Under the pieces are notes generated by a model, which had not been told where the DNA came from, did no database searches, and saw only the letters and a list, made by a program, of their open reading frames with translations. Below are positions 1 through 9,978 of a stretch of DNA of 64,000 bases, piece after piece (position 1 is the stretch's first letter; the number at the start of each line of letters is the position of its first letter). The position numbers and the translations under genes were made by a program. Origin of the DNA: Bathymodiolus brooksi (lineage: Eukaryota > Mollusca > Bivalvia > Mytilida > Modiolidae); contig OY804589.1 in NCBI GenBank assembly GCA_963680875.1, positions 29,924,962 to 29,988,961 of the forward strand, given 5' to 3'.

Positions 1-95
1 TTGATCCTAAGGTGGTTCTGTTTATAGATCAATTGCTCCTATGGTGGTTCTGTTTATATATCAACTGGTCCAAAGGTGATTCTCTTTTGATAGGA
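1..95. repeat. 32-bp tandem repeat, about three copies, cut by window edge
   Basis: The motif GGTGGTTCTGTTTATA begins at 11 and again at 43, and a diverged version (GGTGATTCTCTTTTGATA) begins at 75, giving a constant 32-bp period. The first unit runs off the left edge of the window, so the true copy number is unknown. There is no coding potential. Confidence 0.75.
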
Positions 96-411
96 TTCAT
101 TGTACAACATTTTGAAAAATTTTAAAATATTAATTAATAAAATAGGTTTAAACTAAATTGTCTATTTACAACATTTTGAAGGTCCTTTGATTTGACGATG
201 TTTCTAATTATCAAGTTGGTATTTTTATATAATCACCAATAAGATCTCCAGTTACAATAACAATGCCGACTTAAAAGTTCACCTATAAACATTAAGAACA
301 CCATCATGGAAATATTTTACAAGCATAATTGACGCGATGAGTTTTCCTTGTCTTCTTGAACTGGTGAGTGAGTTATTCCATATAAGTGTCCAGTCACGGT
401 TACTTACCAAG
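96..411. other. AT-rich non-coding stretch
   Basis: I see no gene, RNA or clear repeat here. The sequence is AT-rich with short frames only. Confidence 0.5.
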
Positions 412-633
412 AGTTTGAAGATACCAAAGGGGTAATCAGAATCCATATATCGAAGAAGAACAGACAACACAATGACCAAAAGAAAAAGTACAAAAGGACA
501 AACAGCGATCTACAAAACTTATATATAGAACTAAAGATCGAGTAACACGAAACCCACTTAAAACCGGAGGTAGGCTCAGGTGCTCAGGAAGGGTAAGCAG
601 TTTCTGCTCCACTAGTGACACCCATGATCATCG
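412..633 (-). repeat. Mytilid-type dispersed repeat, copy A
   Basis: Read on the minus strand, this begins with GTGTCACTAGTGGAGCAG and continues through CTTCCTGAGCACCTGA, GTGTTACTCGATCTTTAG, TTGTCCTTTTGTAC and TTGTGTTGTCTGTTC, ending at TCAAACTCTT. The same ordered motifs recur on the plus strand at about 1,187, 7,562, 8,640, 9,920 and 58,996, so it is a dispersed family and not a gene. The 61-codon open frame inside is conserved between copies only because the repeat is. From memory the family resembles the commonest dispersed repeat of mussel genomes. Confidence 0.8.
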
Positions 634-1049
634 TCTACACCGTATAGCGTATAGTCAGAATGCGTCGGTTTCAATAATGTTACCATACTCCTCCGGTATA
701 TTTAACTTTGAATATACTAGTACACGGGAAGATTTAATTGCTATCTTTCAACTCAAGAAATTGTAGAATTCCAGATCGTGTTGACTTATTGTTTAAAATT
801 TAGTCGTTGTTTTCCTTGGAGACACGCCAACAAATACGTCGCTATTTATCTGTTTTATTGCTTTGGTATTGTCTTGTAAGCGAATCGAACCTTTTAAGTT
901 GTGTTGAACCTGATAAGGGTCGTCCATTGTTCACCAGATTTAAAACTTGTCAAAGTTTGTTTATCAACTATTTCCATCTTAAGTCAGGAGTTAATTAATA
1001 AGACTTTGTGATATTTAAATCGTCAGGGGCTCTCCACGGAGATCGATCC
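634..1049. other. Non-coding stretch
   Basis: Only short frames are present and none resembles a known protein. No clear repeat is seen apart from loose AT richness. Confidence 0.45.
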
Positions 1050-1402
1050 CGTCGATCTGTCACAATGACTTGGTTGACCCTGATGGAATATCTTTGTCAA
1101 AAATGACCATGTATATGTTCCACTTTCCATAAACACTTTCTGGTCGTTTCCACATTCATGACATCAACGGGTTTGTAGCTAGACGGGAGCCACTAGTGGA
1201 TCAGGAACTGATCACCCTTTCGGAGCACCTGATTTCACCCCCAGTTTTTAGTGAGGTTCGTGTTACTCGATCTTTAGTTTTATGTGTATGCATTGTTGAT
1301 CGTTGTTTGTCCTTTTGTACTTTTTCTTTATGCCAATGTATTATCTGTTCTTCTTTGATATACCGATACCGATTGCCCCATTTTTTTTCTTCAAACTCTG
1401 CT
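1050..1402 (+). repeat. Mytilid-type dispersed repeat, copy B (with upstream part)
   Basis: The part from about 1,187 to 1,402 carries the same ordered motifs as the other copies: CACTAGTGGATCAGGAACTG, CGGAGCACCTGATTTCAC, TGTTACTCGATCTTTAG, and a 3' end near CTTCAAACTC. The 5' part (about 1,060-1,186) is shared with copy D: ACAATGACTTGGT, then GGAATATCT, TATGTTC and ACACTT, in the same order at 8,520-8,650. This shows that the repeat unit is at least about 340 bp and that copies A, C and F are 5'-truncated or too diverged upstream. Confidence 0.78.
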
Positions 1403-1628
1403 TCACAGTTAATCTTATATCATGTAAATGTCCTTCCATCGTAATTCACCATTGTTATTCCTATCTAATTATGTGTTTATGACTTTAAAATTATCAAGAT
1501 AGAAATCAGCTAATGGCTTAATCGGTTGTGTCAACCATTTTAATTTGACATCATTTAATGTTGATTTTCTTTTGCATTCGCTCGAATGTGTATTGAATTG
1601 TTCATTTATACCCGACACTTTTGAATTC
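1403..1628. other. Non-coding stretch
   Basis: AT-rich sequence without recognisable gene or repeat. Confidence 0.45.
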
Positions 1629-1767
1629 TATCTAAATATTGAGAAGCGTTAGAGTTTCATATACAATTTGGTAGAATGTAGACTTTGACCTCTATCTAAA
1701 TGTGCCTAAGCATTAGAATTTCATATACAATTTGGTAGAATGTAGACTTTGAACTATATCTAAATGT
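1629..1767. repeat. 64-bp tandem duplication
   Basis: TATCTAAAT starts at 1,629, 1,693 and 1,757, an exact 64-bp spacing. The two full units share TTTCATATACAATTTGGTAG and AATGTAGACTTTGA almost without change, so the duplication is fairly recent. Confidence 0.85.
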
Positions 1768-2329
1768 TCCGAATGATAGTTATAGACTTACCTGTAACAA
1801 AACTGTAACCGATTGACAAATACTGCTTTCTATGCTTGTGAACACAACATTTGTTTGACAGTCAATAAGCTCTAAATGACACCAAGAAAGACGATCCCTG
1901 TTCAAAAACAACATATTTCCATACCTGTAATTTTATCAAAACATGTCACAGCAAATCTGCATACTTCAAAATTTTAGTTTACAGGTTACGCGAGGGTAAT
2001 TATGGAGATGGTATGTATATTACATTCAACTTATTGTATTGTTAACTATATAATATTTGGATCGGACTCAAGTTATGTCAACTTCGAAAGGTTCTCTCCA
2101 CATTGATATTGTCCTATACATAAAACAAATAAAACAATTGTTAAAATATAAACGTTTAAGTGTTGAATTAAAGTCAATGCTTATGATTTCTCTGCTGGCG
2201 GGATAGGTATTAGTCCCCGGGAGTATGATACGCCCAGTAGTCTGTACTTCGGCATTGATATCGTATATAAGATATATTGTTCATCGAAATTTACAGTTCC
2301 TTATTCATGTCATAATTGTTTTAGTTAAG
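1768..2329. other. Non-coding stretch
   Basis: No gene, RNA or repeat that I can support in this interval. Confidence 0.45.
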
Positions 2330-2520
2330 GTGTTCCTCCCTCAGATATATGTGACTCTAACTGATTTTGGCTATAATTTTTAGATCCTTTGGTTTTCTGG
2401 CCACCAAAGATTGTAAGATTATTTGACTTTCAAGTATTTTGACTTTGGATGTACCTGGTGAAGGTTATTCCAGAAACGGGTTGTGCGCACTGAAGAAGAT
2501 ATCTACGTTTTTATTGCAAT
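2330..2520 (+). repeat. Dispersed element family 2, copy 1
   Basis: The 3' part reads TACCTGGTGAAGGTTATTCC, then CAGAAACGGG, GCGCACTGAAGAAGATATC and TACGTTTTTATT. The reverse complement of 55,235-55,421 shows the same ordered blocks (TACCTGATGAAGTTTATTCC, CAGAAAGACGCACT, GATATCTACGTTTTTATT) and a looser match upstream (AAGGT..TCC near the start, TTTGGTTTTCTGG against TTTTGTTTTATTG). It looks like a short non-autonomous element. The class is not clear from two copies. Confidence 0.65.
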
Positions 2521-2596
2521 AATAAACTTATTTTTCATTGTTTCGTCTTAAATCATGGCTAGGAATTAACTCCCTTTTTTCATCATTTCTGCTTAC

Positions 2597-2727
2597 GTGA
2601 GTGAGTGAGTGAGTGAGTGAGTGAATGAGTGAGTGAGTGAGTGAGTGAGTGGGTGGGTGGGTGGGTGGGTGAGTGAGTGGGTGAGTGAGTGAGTGAGTGA
2701 GTGAGTGAGTGAGTGAGTGAGTGAGTA
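2597..2727. repeat. (GTGA)n / (GTGG)n microsatellite
   Basis: About 130 bp of nearly pure GTGA repeats, with an internal GTGG block at about 2,647-2,669 and a GTGA/GTGG mix after it. Minus-strand frames across it give poly-(THSL) peptides, which are an artefact of the repeat. GTGA/TCAC tails often close mollusc SINEs. A short TCAC run at 58,783-58,800 follows such a SINE end. Confidence 0.95.
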
Positions 2728-2919
2728 TCCAATGCCAAATTAGCATTTTGTTTTATCAATATCAACCCGAGAACAAGATGCATTTCAATGAGATGATGTT
2801 GATGTTAAATTTTTACTTGGATCTGTTTAGTGCTAACACACAGACACCACCATCCGCAGGTTGAAATGTTGCTAATTTCGGATACATTAACTTGACTCGG
2901 AGCCTACCACTCTTTGCTC

Positions 2920-3065
2920 TTACTTCTTAAAGCTACGTGTGTAGCGGAGAAACACCAAATACCAATTTCATAGTATGTGGTTTGACCCGACCGGGGCTCG
3001 AAGTCACCGTCTACCACACAAGAGGCGTGCACCCAAACCATTACACCACCAATACGGCTGGATCT
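2920..3065 (-). mobile_element. tRNA-derived SINE head, decayed copy
   Basis: On the minus strand there is a perfect A-box consensus TGGTGTAATGG (3,048-3,038) and a B-box-like ACTTCGAGCCC (about 3,004-2,994). They are separated and flanked by blocks shared with the SINE at 58,093 (GTGTGGTAGA upstream of the B box and GGTCAAACCA downstream). The B box is mutated and there is no matching acceptor stem, so this is a SINE remnant and not a tRNA gene. Confidence 0.7.
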
Positions 3066-3392
3066 ATTTTGAAAGATGACACATGTACATTCAAAACACC
3101 TCCTCGTGTACTTTTGGTGACCTCTTATGTATTTGTATATATGCGAATATATATATATATAGCTATCAGGGTTTGTCTTTAAACATGTCTGTCGTTGTCT
3201 TTATGTGTGAGGTAAAATTGGCATGCAAATGTTTTGCCTTTTTTTTAATGAAATCTCGACACTTCCAGTTTTTGAGGCTAAACAGCAGGTGACGACACGA
3301 ACTATAATTGAATTAAATTAAATTAAAGTTGAAGGTGCCATATACTATTCTAGAGAATCCGGACATAAACACACAGAAGGTCGTCGCAGCAA

Positions 3393-3620
3393 ATGAAAAA
3401 CATATCTGTACAGGAGCGTCGAAGTATGATTAAACTGGATGACTCTTCAAATTTAGACTGGAAAGTCGTCCAAGAGTATCAACGTAATCCCATAGCTGCT
3501 GACTCGGAAGACGAGAAGTCTGAGAATGCGAAAATGAGTACAAGGACAACTTCGTACAATAACGACCGTTCAGTAGACGATATTTGCTGAAAAATACAAA
3601 CCAGGGATGTGTTTTACTAA
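3393..3620 (+). pseudogene. gag-like / nucleocapsid remnant of the DIRS-type element
   Basis: An open stretch of 65 codons (3,393-3,590) contains DWKVVQEY followed by an acidic DSEDEK segment. This resembles the region just before the zinc knuckle in bivalve DIRS-type polyproteins. A few bases later, in another frame, PGMCF is followed by TNGN where a CCHC knuckle would have a second Cys. The knuckle therefore appears lost. The assignment depends on position upstream of the RT and on family memory. Confidence 0.5.
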
Positions 3621-3834
3621 TGGCAATAGAGCTATAAGTACCTTTTTGTCATACTTTAATACTAGGATTAATTTAGAAAGTCAGATATCAGATAAATACA
3701 AGTAAAAGATCAATCAATTTATCTATTACAAATGTGTTTAAATTGTCAAGTTATTTCAATGAGAACATATATCACAAAGCAAAACCATCAAGGTTGCTAT
3801 GTTTGCTTACAATACAATTGGAGTGCACAAATTT

Positions 3835-5640
3835 GCTATAACACCTGTAGGGAGTTTAAAAAGCAGGCTAAATGAATGGAGATTGATTACACAGAATCAA
3901 TGCATATTTATATATTTTTGAGAATGGTTACAAAATACAGTATTAAGACAGAACCAGAACAAATTTACATTAATAGCAATAAATCATCTCTTAAAAACAA
4001 AGATTTTGTCACTTCAGAAATGACAAATTTACTGAACAAAGGATGTATCAAATAAGTATCTACAAAACCGTTAATCTGCTTACGGTAGCGTATAGCAAAT
4101 CGAGTAAACTTCGATTAGTACTTGATTGTAGACACATCAACCCTCATTTACATAAATATAGATTTACATATGAAGATGACAAAGTTGCTGGAGAAATGTT
4201 TGATGTAGGTGATTTTATTTTCAGTTGTGACTTAAAATCTGCGTACCATCGTATTGAGATTTTCGAAGTACATCAACAATATTTAGGCTTCGCATGGATT
4301 TTTAAAGCAAAATACGATATCTCGTATTCCTTGTTCTCCCTTTTTGTATTTCCACAGCAAGTTATATTTGTTCAAAGATTTTGAGAGAGGTTGGTAAAGA
4401 TTGCAGGTGTAAATGCTAAGGAATCATTATGTTTTTAGACGATGGTCTAGCGAGAGAACATGAATATGATACCGCTATTAAAAGTAGTAAACAGGTGAAT
4501 GGCCAATTGTAAAATTTGGGGGTTTTATTTCTTCATGACAAATATCCATAATCGCCTCGTCAGAAATTATATTGGCTGGGATATACTTGGTATACTCAAT
4601 ATGGTCTTATTTTGTCAAAGAAGAGAGAATTCAGAAACTTGAAAAATGCTTAACTTACGCTCTGTGCGAAGTCGAAAAAGACACAAAAGTTCATTCGAGT
4701 TAGATTGTTTGCCAGTATTGTAGGTCAGCTTATCTCTATTCACGCAGTGTTTGGTGACATGGTAAGTTAGAGTAGTATATATTTGTATGACTGCGTTTTA
4801 GGCAAAGAAAGCCAGTTGCCAAGCACGTGTAAGATAACCACAAGATACTTTAACTGACTTGTCATTTTGGAACTACAATTGTAGCTTATTGAACTCAAAA
4901 GGTTCACAAATCAGTACAATGACACTCAATAAAGTTTTTAATAACGTATTTTTTGTGACGTCTCAGATGTAAGCTTTGGAGGTTTTGTTAACTCCGATTT
5001 AGATTCTCATTTAGAGAACATCGAAACATTCAGTATATGGAACGAATCTGAAAGTCTTGAAAGGTCTATTTGGAGAAAATTAGAATATGTTAAAAGAGTG
5101 GTATACCCGTTTTTCTAATGAATTGGAAAAAATAAACAATTGAAAATCAATTCAGATTATAAGAATGTTGAGCACATTCTTAAGGTGGGTAGCAAGAAAA
5201 CGACATTACAAAAGACATTATGCAAATTCACTCCATTTGTGAATCACCAAAAAAATATTCTTATTGGATTCCAAGGACACAACACGATCATGCTGATCAG
5301 TTGAATAGTCATAGATCACGATGATTGGAGTGTTAGACATTCTATTTGCATTTTTCTGAATGAATTATGGGATAAATGTACCATAGATAGATTTGTATCA
5401 CACTATAATAATCACCGAGAAAGATTTAATTCTAATGTATGGTATCCCGAAACTGAGCAAATTGCCGCCTTCTCTCAGGTTTTGAAAATTACATGAATTG
5501 GCTCGTACCGCCGCCTAGCTTGATCACAAAAAACATTAAGCAAGCTTAGACAAGATAAAGCGAAGGAAATATTAATTATCCCCTGTATGGAATTTGACAC
5601 TCTACATGCCGATTGTACAGAAAAGGGGTATTTTCTATGG
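3835..5640 (+). pseudogene. RT / RNase H / methyltransferase-like polyprotein remnant
   Basis: The pre-RT linker (TPVGSLKSRLNEW) starts at about 3,841. The RT core is open at 4,043-4,384 with KLRLVLDCRHIN and the catalytic-Asp segment CDLKSAYHRIEI. The second catalytic box, MFLDDGL, lies at 4,429-4,449 in another frame. A connection segment with IVGQLISIHAVFGDM is near 4,718. RNase H is marked by CDVSDVSFGGFVNS from 4,955. Downstream, IDRFVSHYNNH (about 5,384) and NWLVPPPSLI (about 5,495) match the C-terminal methyltransferase-like part of DIRS polyproteins. Many stops and frameshifts separate these pieces. It is non-functional, although the catalytic signatures are still readable. Confidence 0.8.
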
Positions 5641-6099
5641 ATTCATTGAGGAGATTTACTCTTTATCTAGGAAAGATTGCATTTGCACAGGAGCCAGTAG
5701 GCGGTAGAAACGGAGTTCTACCGATAATCCATTAGAATTTAGAATGGTCGCTTTAAGAATTGTATTTTGATTTACTCATTCTATTTTGTAGGAATAAACA
5801 GGACAGAACGTCGAAAATGCAGTGATCTCCAGTGGTGTTACTTCTACACATCCTTTACTCAGCTTATCCTGAAAGATGACCACATTTTTATTGGACTCTA
5901 AAAGTACGAACACCAAGAAATCTTATTTTTTTAGGTTAAACAGAAAATGTACTTTTATTAAAGATCATGGTAATAACAATTTACCCCCAGACCCCATACA
6001 TATTGCGTTGTATGTGACTCATTTAATAGATACATAGTGTTCTCTAAATGTCATTAACATCGTTATTCATGTTATAAAATGGGCTCATATATTGAATGG

Positions 6100-6800
6100 T
6101 CTTTTCCGATCCAACTGAAAATTCATTGGTTCAATCACTTCAAGAGTCAACCAAAATGTTGAACGGTAAACCAACTAATAAGAAAGATTCTGTTTAAAGT
6201 CATATGATTGTTGAATTGTGTTCTCAATTTAAAAATTCGGATGATTTGACGACTTTGCTATGATAATATTAAACTTTTCCGGATTTCTTCGTTTTGATGA
6301 GATAAGTACAATGATGTCACTGTTCATGATCATTTTTGGAAGCTCAATATTGTTCATAGGAAAATTAATCAATACATACAGGGCAATGAGGTTTTAATTT
6401 CTAAAGGCAATACATTAGCCTGTCCAGTTTCTATCTTTAGAGATTATGTTCCATTATCTAAGTTATGAGTTCCGATTTTTATATTTTCAGATCCATTTAT
6501 AGGCATAAGGGTATTGCCAAATGTTTTATTTAAGACAAACATTTAAGTTATACCACAGCTAACGTTGTGAGTTCGAACCCAGCTCAGGCGAGGTGTACTC
6601 GATATATCATTGAAAAGACTTAAATCAGTAGAGCCAAACCTGTACTTAGGTCTCCATTCTTTAAGATATGGCGGGGCTGCTACACGTTCAGATGTAAACG
6701 AACGTTGTATCAAGAAATATGGTTGATGGAAATCTGATGTGAACAAAGATGGCTACTTTGCAGACATATTTGTGATGAGATTGTGTGTATCTCAAGATCT
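6100..6800 (+). pseudogene. Tyrosine recombinase remnant of the DIRS-type element
   Basis: The N-terminal core-binding part is seen at about 6,108 (DPTENSLVQS). The box I arginine lies in SGFLRFDE at about 6,275-6,300. A further conserved stretch, ACPVSIFRDYVPLSKL, ends at a TGA near 6,466. The C-terminal catalytic signature H-x-x-R is visible as LHSLRYGGAA (His codon 6,655-6,657), followed by WKSD and by DGY with the presumptive nucleophilic tyrosine. A TGA replaces the codon just before WKSD. A SINE-like fragment of about 60 bp interrupts the domain at 6,545-6,606. It is dead but clearly identifiable. Confidence 0.75.
6545..6606 (+). mobile_element. SINE head fragment inside the recombinase remnant
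   Basis: GAGTTCGAACCC (B-box type), then CAGCTCAGG, then CGAGGTGTACTCGATA, matches 7,038-7,075 (CAGTTCGAAACCC, then CTCAGGCGAGGTGTACTCG). Recombinase-like coding is recognisable on both sides (NILSYT-type residues before it, SLKRLKS after it), so this looks like a short insert of SINE origin. Confidence 0.55.
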
Positions 6801-6964
6801 TGGATTATGATTTTTCCAAATTATTTGCCCTTTCTTTGTATTTTTTTTCATAGCTATCCTGGTAATTCGGAAAATATGCATATTTGTTGTTTCATTTCTT
6901 CTGAATAATCATGAGAAGTTAATACTTAACATTTCCCGCGGTTTAAAATATAGCGAAGGGGCCG

Positions 6965-7202
6965 TTGTGGTCCTGATTGTATGGTTGCTAGAATTACAAT
7001 TACCTATGTAATCAGTGCCTATCACCACTAACATTGTCAGTTCGAAACCCTCCTCAGGCGAGGTGTACTCGATACAACATTATGTGATAAAGTTTGTCAG
7101 TGACACGGTTGGTCGGTGGTTTCCTTCGGATACTCCGGCTTCCTCCACCAAGCAAAATGTTGAAAGTGGCATTAAGCACCATATACCTAAACCAAACAAA
7201 TG
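6965..7202 (+). mobile_element. tRNA-derived SINE, diverged near-full copy
   Basis: A degenerate B box, AGTTCGAAACCC, sits at 7,039-7,050. It is followed by a central block with GTCGGTGGTTTCCTTCGG and ACTCCGGCTTCCTCCACCA, and a 3' body TTGAAAGTGGCATTAAGCAC ending in an A-rich tail near 7,200. The same central and 3' blocks occur in reverse orientation at about 57,893-58,060. The frames open here are products of the repeat. Confidence 0.75.
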
Positions 7203-7561
7203 AAGAGCGGGAAACATTTATATTGACTGCATTTTTTAAATATCATTTTTATTTCACTGTCTACCAGACAGTCGTACTGTCATGTTTCAAATTGCATTTA
7301 ATTAATGTAATATATATGTTATTTAGACAAAAATATTTCTTATGCTATTATGTATTTATCAAGTTCTTCACCATAATTTTTGGTTCATATATTTTCTCCT
7401 GATTTCACTACGTCTACACTACTATTCCCCACTCAAAATTAAAAGGCAGATTAAAAGAATTAATTCAACTGTGTTTCATAAAACAGAATGATTTACGCAG
7501 ATACAAATACCTGTTGTAGGGAAGCGAGTCAAGCGAGATTTATTAATTCAAGCTATATCAT
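7203..7561. other. AT-rich non-coding stretch
   Basis: No supported gene or repeat. It is strongly AT-rich. Confidence 0.45.
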
Positions 7562-7775
7562 TGGAAGAGCAAGGAACTGCTTACCCTTCCGGAGCACCTG
7601 ATTTCACCTTCAGTTTTTAGTGGGGATCGTGTTACCCGATTTTTTGTTTGACGTATATGTTTTGTAGATCGTTGTTTGTACCTTTGTATTTTTTTCTTTT
7701 GGCCATTGTGTTGTCTGTTCTTCTTCGATATGCGGATTCTGATTACCACTTTGGTGTCTTCAAACTCTTCTTGCT
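7562..7775 (+). repeat. Mytilid-type dispersed repeat, copy C
   Basis: Carries GGAACTGCTTACCC, TTCCGGAGCACCTGATTTC, TAGATCGTTGTTTGT, GGCCATTGTGTTGTCTGTTC and ends at TTCAAACTCTTCTTGC, in the same order as copies A, B, D, E and F. It lacks the upstream 130-bp part seen in B and D. Confidence 0.82.
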
Positions 7776-7954
7776 TTTGTTGTGAGACGATGATGATGAT
7801 ATCTGATCTTACATAGACTGGCCAACTCGCTAAGTTCATTTTATGGTGCTATTAAACCGAAATAACAGTCTGAAGGTAGCTACGTCGCTCCACTCTGGCA
7901 TATTATTCAAAAACTCAAAAACTAAATTGCCTTACTTTTACTCATTAATTTAAT

Positions 7955-8070
7955 GTGTGCTTAGTTGCGAAGCAGCAAATACAAATTTTATAGTTTTTGG
8001 ATTGCCCCCCCCTTTTTCGGAAATAACTGTGTGATGTAAACGTGTGTCTGGTATTTGTACAGTTCTACGC
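7955..8070 (-). mobile_element. Decayed SINE head
   Basis: GCGAAGCAGCAAATACAAAT, then TTTATAGTTTTTGGATTGCC, aligns with 2,942-2,985 (GCGGAGAAACACCAAATACC, then TTTCATAGTATGTGGTTTGA). It therefore represents the same SINE head region on the minus strand, with a C-run replacing the B-box neighbourhood. Too eroded for box A to be seen. Confidence 0.45.
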
Positions 8071-8191
8071 TCAATGCTGGTAAAATACAACACACAACAG
8101 CTGACAATTATTTACAGCGCATTGGGACTCGACATTGACGGTACGTTGTAGTGGTATATCCATCATCTGCCCGTTGTACTTGTGCCAAACA

Positions 8192-8411
8192 GGCCATCAC
8201 ATCCGTAGGTGTCAACATTTTAACCACGTGACTTATTGTTTATTCAAAGGACATTCCAGGTACACAATTCTAACCGCGTAATTCATTGCTTACTAATAGG
8301 CCATCCCATCCATAGATACCATCTTTTAACAACGTTATTTATTGTTTGTAAACAGGATATCCCATCCATAGGTGCCCTCTTTCAACCGCATGATTTATCT
8401 TTCAGTTGATC
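8192..8411. repeat. Degenerate ~55-bp tandem repeat, four copies
   Basis: Units start at 8,192, 8,249, 8,299 and 8,355. Each opens with GG(C/A)(C/T)AT followed by (T/C)CCA-type sequence, then a block like GGTGCCATCTTTTAACC, then a TTATTGTTTA-type end. Unit lengths are about 57, 50, 56 and 57 bp. Old and diverged. Confidence 0.7.
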
Positions 8412-8504
8412 CGATATTCCAGAGATTGCGGTTCCTGTCAGGATTTCCTTGACAGATAGTTGCTGCTAAGAAAGAAACTACTGAACCAATGGTTCCTACT
8501 GGTT

Positions 8505-8855
8505 AAGTTGAAGTCGGTACAATGACTTGGTAACCGATACGGAATATCTGTGTCACATATGAACACGGGTATGTTCTATTTGTCTGAAACACTTCCCTGT
8601 CCATTCCTGACTTATCACTGTAACTAGAGAAACACGATAGTGTCACTAGTTGAGCAGAAACTGCTTACTCTTCTGCAGCATCATCCACGGTTCTTAGTGG
8701 GATTAGTATTACTCGATCTTTAGTAGTCTGTTGTGTATTGTTTTGGAGATTGTTGTTTGTTCCTTTTTCTTTTGGCCATTGTGCTGTCTGTCCTTCTTCT
8801 ACTTACGGATTCTCATTACCCCCTTTGGTATCTTCAAACTCTTCTTATTGCTTGT
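8505..8855 (+). repeat. Mytilid-type dispersed repeat, copy D (with upstream part)
   Basis: The upstream half (ACAATGACTTGGTAACCGAT, GGAATATCTGTGTC, ACACGGGTATGTTC) matches the upstream half of copy B. The downstream half begins GTGTCACTAGTTGAGCAG at 8,640 and runs through ATTACTCGATCTTTAG, TTGTTCCTTTTTC and GGCCATTGTGCTGTCTGTC to CTTCAAACTCTTCTT near 8,845. Confidence 0.8.
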
Positions 8856-9158
8856 AAGCATGTTCTCCGTCATGAATATAGGAGAAATATTGCTGACTTG
8901 TGATTAAACAACATTAAATCAATTAAACATATCTGGCGCCAACAAGACAGAAAAAAATGACAAATTTCTGATCATATGTTTAACTAAATAGCTCAAATAT
9001 AACATTCAAAATATTTAACTATTTCTTTTTTTTTATAATTTGCAGTTTTATTTTTTATAAAGTAGTACATATATTGTAATTTAATAGTTACATAGATATT
9101 TTTGTTTTGACACTCGTGACACAAATGTAGTTCATTATCATTATATATATACACCATT

Positions 9159-9978
9159 TGTTTGTAACATGAGTAACACAACGGGTGCCACATATGGAGC
9201 AAGAACTACCCACTCGTCCGGAGCACATGAGTTCACCACCGGTTTGTAACAATAATAACACGATGGGTGACACATATGGAGCAGGAACTGCCTACCCGTC
9301 CGGAGCACATGAGTTCACCACCGGTTTGTAACAATAATAACGCGACGGGTGCCACATATGGAGCAAGAACCGCCTACTCGTTCGGATCACATGAGTTCAC
9401 CACCGGTTTGTAACAATAATAACACGACGGGTGCCACACATGGAGCAAGAACTGCCTACTCGTCTGGAGCACATGAGTTCACCACCGGTTTGTAACAATA
9501 ATAACACGACGGGTGCCACACATGGAGCAAGAACTACCTACTCGTCCGGAACACATGAGTTCACCACCGGTTTGTAACAATAATAACACGACGGGTTCCA
9601 CATATGGAGCAAGAACTGCCTACTCGTCCGGAGCACATGTGTTCACCACCGGTTTGTAACAATAATAACACGACGGGTGCCATAGATGGAGCAATAACTG
9701 CCTACTCGTCCGGAGCACATGAGTTCACCACCGGTTTGTAACAATAATAACACGACGGGTGCCACATATGGAGCAATAACTGCCTACTCGTCAGGAGCAC
9801 ATGAGTTCACCACCGGTTTGTAACAATAATAACACGACGGGTGCCACAGATGGAGCAAGCACTGCCTACTCGTCCGGAACATATGAGTTCACCACCGGTT
9901 TGTAACAATAATAACACGACGGGTGCCACATATGGAGCAAGAACTGCCTACTCGTCCGGAGCACATGAGTTCACCACC
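9159..9978 (+). repeat. 82-bp tandem repeat, ten units
   Basis: The GGTTTGTAAC junction recurs at 9,241, 9,323, 9,405, 9,487, 9,569, 9,651, 9,733, 9,815 and 9,897, exactly 82 bp apart. The first, slightly different unit starts at 9,159. Each unit carries TAACACGACGGGTGCCACA, GGAGCAAGAACTGCCTAC, TCGTCCGGAGCACATGAG and TTCACCACC. This is the 5' portion of the mytilid-type repeat. The last unit runs straight into the rest of that repeat at 9,979. Units differ by only a few bases, so the amplification is recent. Confidence 0.95.

Larger units (their letters stand above)
3345..6800 (+). mobile_element. Decayed DIRS-type (tyrosine recombinase) retrotransposon
   Basis: Protein remnants recur in all three plus-strand frames in the order expected of a DIRS element: a gag-like segment, reverse transcriptase, RNase H, a methyltransferase-like segment and a tyrosine recombinase. 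Frames are broken by many stops and shifts, so the element is dead. DIRS elements integrate with a tyrosine recombinase, not a DDE integrase, and lack normal LTRs. I could not find the split or inverted terminal repeats that should bound it, so the limits given are those of the recognisable protein remnants plus a small margin. Confidence 0.75.

Noticed and set aside
436..621. Conserved ~61-residue protein family (also in frames at 1,196-1,444, 9,841-10,032 and 58,998-59,192)
   Set aside because: The similarity follows the dispersed repeat at DNA level. Frames are broken in copies C and D and contain no recognisable domain, so this is repeat sequence and not a gene.
2528..2783. Small proteins rich in THSL repeats on the minus strand
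   Set aside because: They are translations of the GTGA microsatellite in different frames.
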